A stretch of DNA of 5,575 nt from Planctomycetota bacterium (GTDB lineage: Bacteria > Planctomycetota > Phycisphaerae > UBA1845 > CAIVHJ01): contig JADFJZ010000139.1 in the NCBI GenBank assembly GCA_022565195.1, forward strand, positions 1-5,575, written 5' to 3'. A model generated the notes under the pieces. It worked only from the letters and a program-made list of their open reading frames with translations, made no database searches and was not told the DNA's origin. Positions 4,037-5,575 of the stretch are shown piece after piece. Numbering within the stretch: position 1 is the first letter of the stretch; each line of letters begins with the position of its first letter. Position numbers and translations under genes: made by a program.

Positions 4037-5575
4037 CTATTCCATATCTCCGGATCCCTCACTCGGGCGGTGGGGCCTCAATCGGGACGCCCGCTGGTAG
4101 TACGCCTTCAGCGTCGTGTTCTCGCCCACGGTGACCTCCATCGAACGCACACCGATCGGCTGCAGGACACTGTCCACACTCCAACGCAGGAACCGCCGGC
4201 CTTGCGAAGTCGTCGGAGCGGTTACGGTAACGATCGTGCCCGCGACGTAGGACCTGCTGAAGTCGGCGAAGCCGTCGCTGTCGACATTGAGATCCAGCGG
4301 CGCGACATCGATGAACGTGTCGAAGACGTTGGACTGCATCGTCGCGTTGCTCTGCCCGCTGCCCGGAGGCACGACAACCACGCAATCGCGAGCCACAAAC
4401 GTCGAACCGTCCAGCATGGACCCGGTCAACTCGACCGTGGTCACTCCGCCACTCGCCGTGAGGCCCAGCGCCGCCAGCGTGGTGTCCGTACGGAACTTCA
4501 GCTTGAGGTCGCTGATGCCATCGGATTCCTGGTTGTCATTGCAGGCACACTCGCCGCAGCCGACTTCGCCGGCGAACGGATGATTCAAGTCGTCCACTTC
4601 CGTGTGATCCGCGAGCGGCGTGGCCGCCTCGCCGGCGCCGTCGCAGCGACGCAGTTCCAGGCTGGCCAGATCGACGTTGTTGACGTCGAAGTCCTCGTCC
4701 CCGACCAGCAGCATGGGAATCACGCCGTTGCTGTTCGGGTTGACGGGGGCCGGACAGGCGCCCTGCTTGACGATCAGCGTTCGTTCGGTCGGGCAGCCCA
4801 AGGCCACGTCGATCCCGCTGAACGACGCGAACGTGCTACTGGTGTACCAGTCGGTCGAAACGTTGTCAGCGAGCGAACCCAGACTGGCGGCATCGAGGAT
4901 GACGTCGATAGCACCGGGGAATTGCGAGGTATAGAGATTGCCGTCCACGTCGAAGGCGATTTCTCGCGTCGTATTCATCGATACGGAGTAATTGAACGCT
5001 CCCAGCAGAGCGAGATCGTCGTTCGGGTCCAGCACAAACAGCAGGTTAGTGGTGGTGCCACCGGTGAAACGGCTGTACATCGCATAGACGTTGTCTGAAA
5101 TGTCCGGAGCGAGCTCAATATCCGTGAAGCCGCCACATCCTACCGTGTCCACTGTGGTGATCAAATCGGGATCCATCGACTCGTCGTCGATGGCGAAGAT
5201 ATCACCATTGGCCGAGAAGGCCAGAACGGTGTTGTTATCCTTCCAGGCTGTTCCCTGCGTGCTGAAGGTGCAGAGAGTCCCCGGGTCGGTCTGGCGGGCA
5301 TTGCTGAGGGACGCGCCGTTGCCGCTGCAATCACCGGCCACGTAATCGTAGACGATAACTGCTCCGTTATCGAATCCGGTGACCGCGATCTTGTCATTGT
5401 CGGGGCTGACCGAAAGCCCGCCGAGGCGGGTTTGGCAGCTTTCGTTGCCTTCGGACCCGCAAATCGGGGGCAGATCACCGCCAAGCCCTAGAGTGTTGCC
5501 GATCAAATCGCCGCCGCCCGGCGGGCTACAGGTCGCGAAGCTGGAGATCGACCCGCCGGATGCACCCGATCCGAA
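4037..5575 (-). CDS. Large secreted/surface multidomain protein, propeller-like plus InlB-type repeat, N-terminus missing
   Basis: The frame is open to the right edge, so the 512 visible residues are a C-terminal part; a TTG at 5506 is internal. Numbering starts at the right window edge. Residues ~25-255 carry repeated beta-strand blocks of the type LSVSPDNDKIAVTGFDNGAVIVYDY, IAFDVDGNLYTSQ and VYAMYSRF, suggesting WD40/quinoprotein-like propeller blades. Residues ~265-405 begin TLIVKQGACPAPVNPNSNGVIP and continue with FDVNNVDLASLELRR, SDGISDLKLKFRT and VELTGSMLDGSTF. I recognise this pattern as a domain common in secreted bacterial proteins but know no function for it. Residues ~425-495 (TVTAPTTSQGRRFLRWSVDS...TLKAYYQ) resemble the divergent InlB B-repeat. 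Many cysteines and the Asn/Asp/Gly/Thr-rich composition support an extracytoplasmic location. The C-terminus is charged (RPSEGSGDME), with no LPXTG or PEP-CTERM sorting signal. Function is unknown; binding or surface adhesion is plausible. Confidence 0.82.
   Translation of the reverse strand, partial: FGSGASGGSISSFATCSPPGGGDLIGNTLGLGGDLPPICGSEGNESCQTRLGGLSVSPDNDKIAVTGFDNGAVIVYDYVAGDCSGNGASLSNARQTDPGTLCTFSTQGTAWKDNNTVLAFSANGDIFAIDDESMDPDLITTVDTVGCGGFTDIELAPDISDNVYAMYSRFTGGTTTNLLFVLDPNDDLALLGAFNYSVSMNTTREIAFDVDGNLYTSQFPGAIDVILDAASLGSLADNVSTDWYTSSTFASFSGIDVALGCPTERTLIVKQGACPAPVNPNSNGVIPMLLVGDEDFDVNNVDLASLELRRCDGAGEAATPLADHTEVDDLNHPFAGEVGCGECACNDNQESDGISDLKLKFRTDTTLAALGLTASGGVTTVELTGSMLDGSTFVARDCVVVVPPGSGQSNATMQSNVFDTFIDVAPLDLNVDSDGFADFSRSYVAGTIVTVTAPTTSQGRRFLRWSVDSVLQPIGVRSMEVTVGENTTLKAYYQRASRLRPHRPSEGSGDME

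Noticed and set aside
4070..5098. 342-codon open frame on the + strand opposite the secreted-protein gene
   Set aside because: Antisense shadow: Arg/Val/Glu-rich translation with no recognisable fold, while the minus strand has clear domains and its own terminator.

Overview
The window is about 60% GC, gene-dense, and shows no tRNA, rRNA, CRISPR array or transposase gene. The large secreted multidomain protein, weak Shine-Dalgarno signals and protein types fit an environmental bacterium. Planctomycetota is my best guess, but it is an inference from gene style and not proven here.

Layout, left to right. (1) 3-545 (+): the C-terminal third of a CoA-acylating methylmalonate-semialdehyde dehydrogenase (mmsA); the rest lies off the left edge. 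(2) 546-652: a convergent gap with an 18-nt repeat copy and an inverted repeat. (3) 653-3837 (-): three codirectional genes, transcribed right to left. The first is a two-domain protein with an adenylate-kinase-like P-loop domain followed by a nucleoside deoxyribosyltransferase/DNPH1-like N-glycosidase domain. The second is a small zinc deaminase strikingly like yeast cytosine deaminase Fcy1. The third is an amidohydrolase of the 8-oxoguanine deaminase type. (4) 3838-4036: a gap with a 15-bp palindrome, a second copy of the 18-nt repeat in inverted orientation, and a 13-bp terminator hairpin. (5) 4037-5575 (-): the C-terminal part of a large secreted protein with a propeller-like region, a 'GxCPxPxNPNSxGV' domain and an InlB-B-like repeat; its N-terminus lies off the right edge.

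The part most worth study is the central cluster. A predicted nucleotide N-glycosidase fused to a P-loop domain sits with two free-base deaminases. Together they suggest a route in which modified or surplus nucleotides are hydrolysed to free bases and then deaminated: cytosine to uracil, 8-oxoguanine to urate. The neighbouring mmsA could take the methylmalonate semialdehyde formed at the end of reductive thymine breakdown. It is convergent with the cluster and so is not cotranscribed, which makes that link tentative. The 18-nt inverted repeat copies lie just outside both ends of the cluster.
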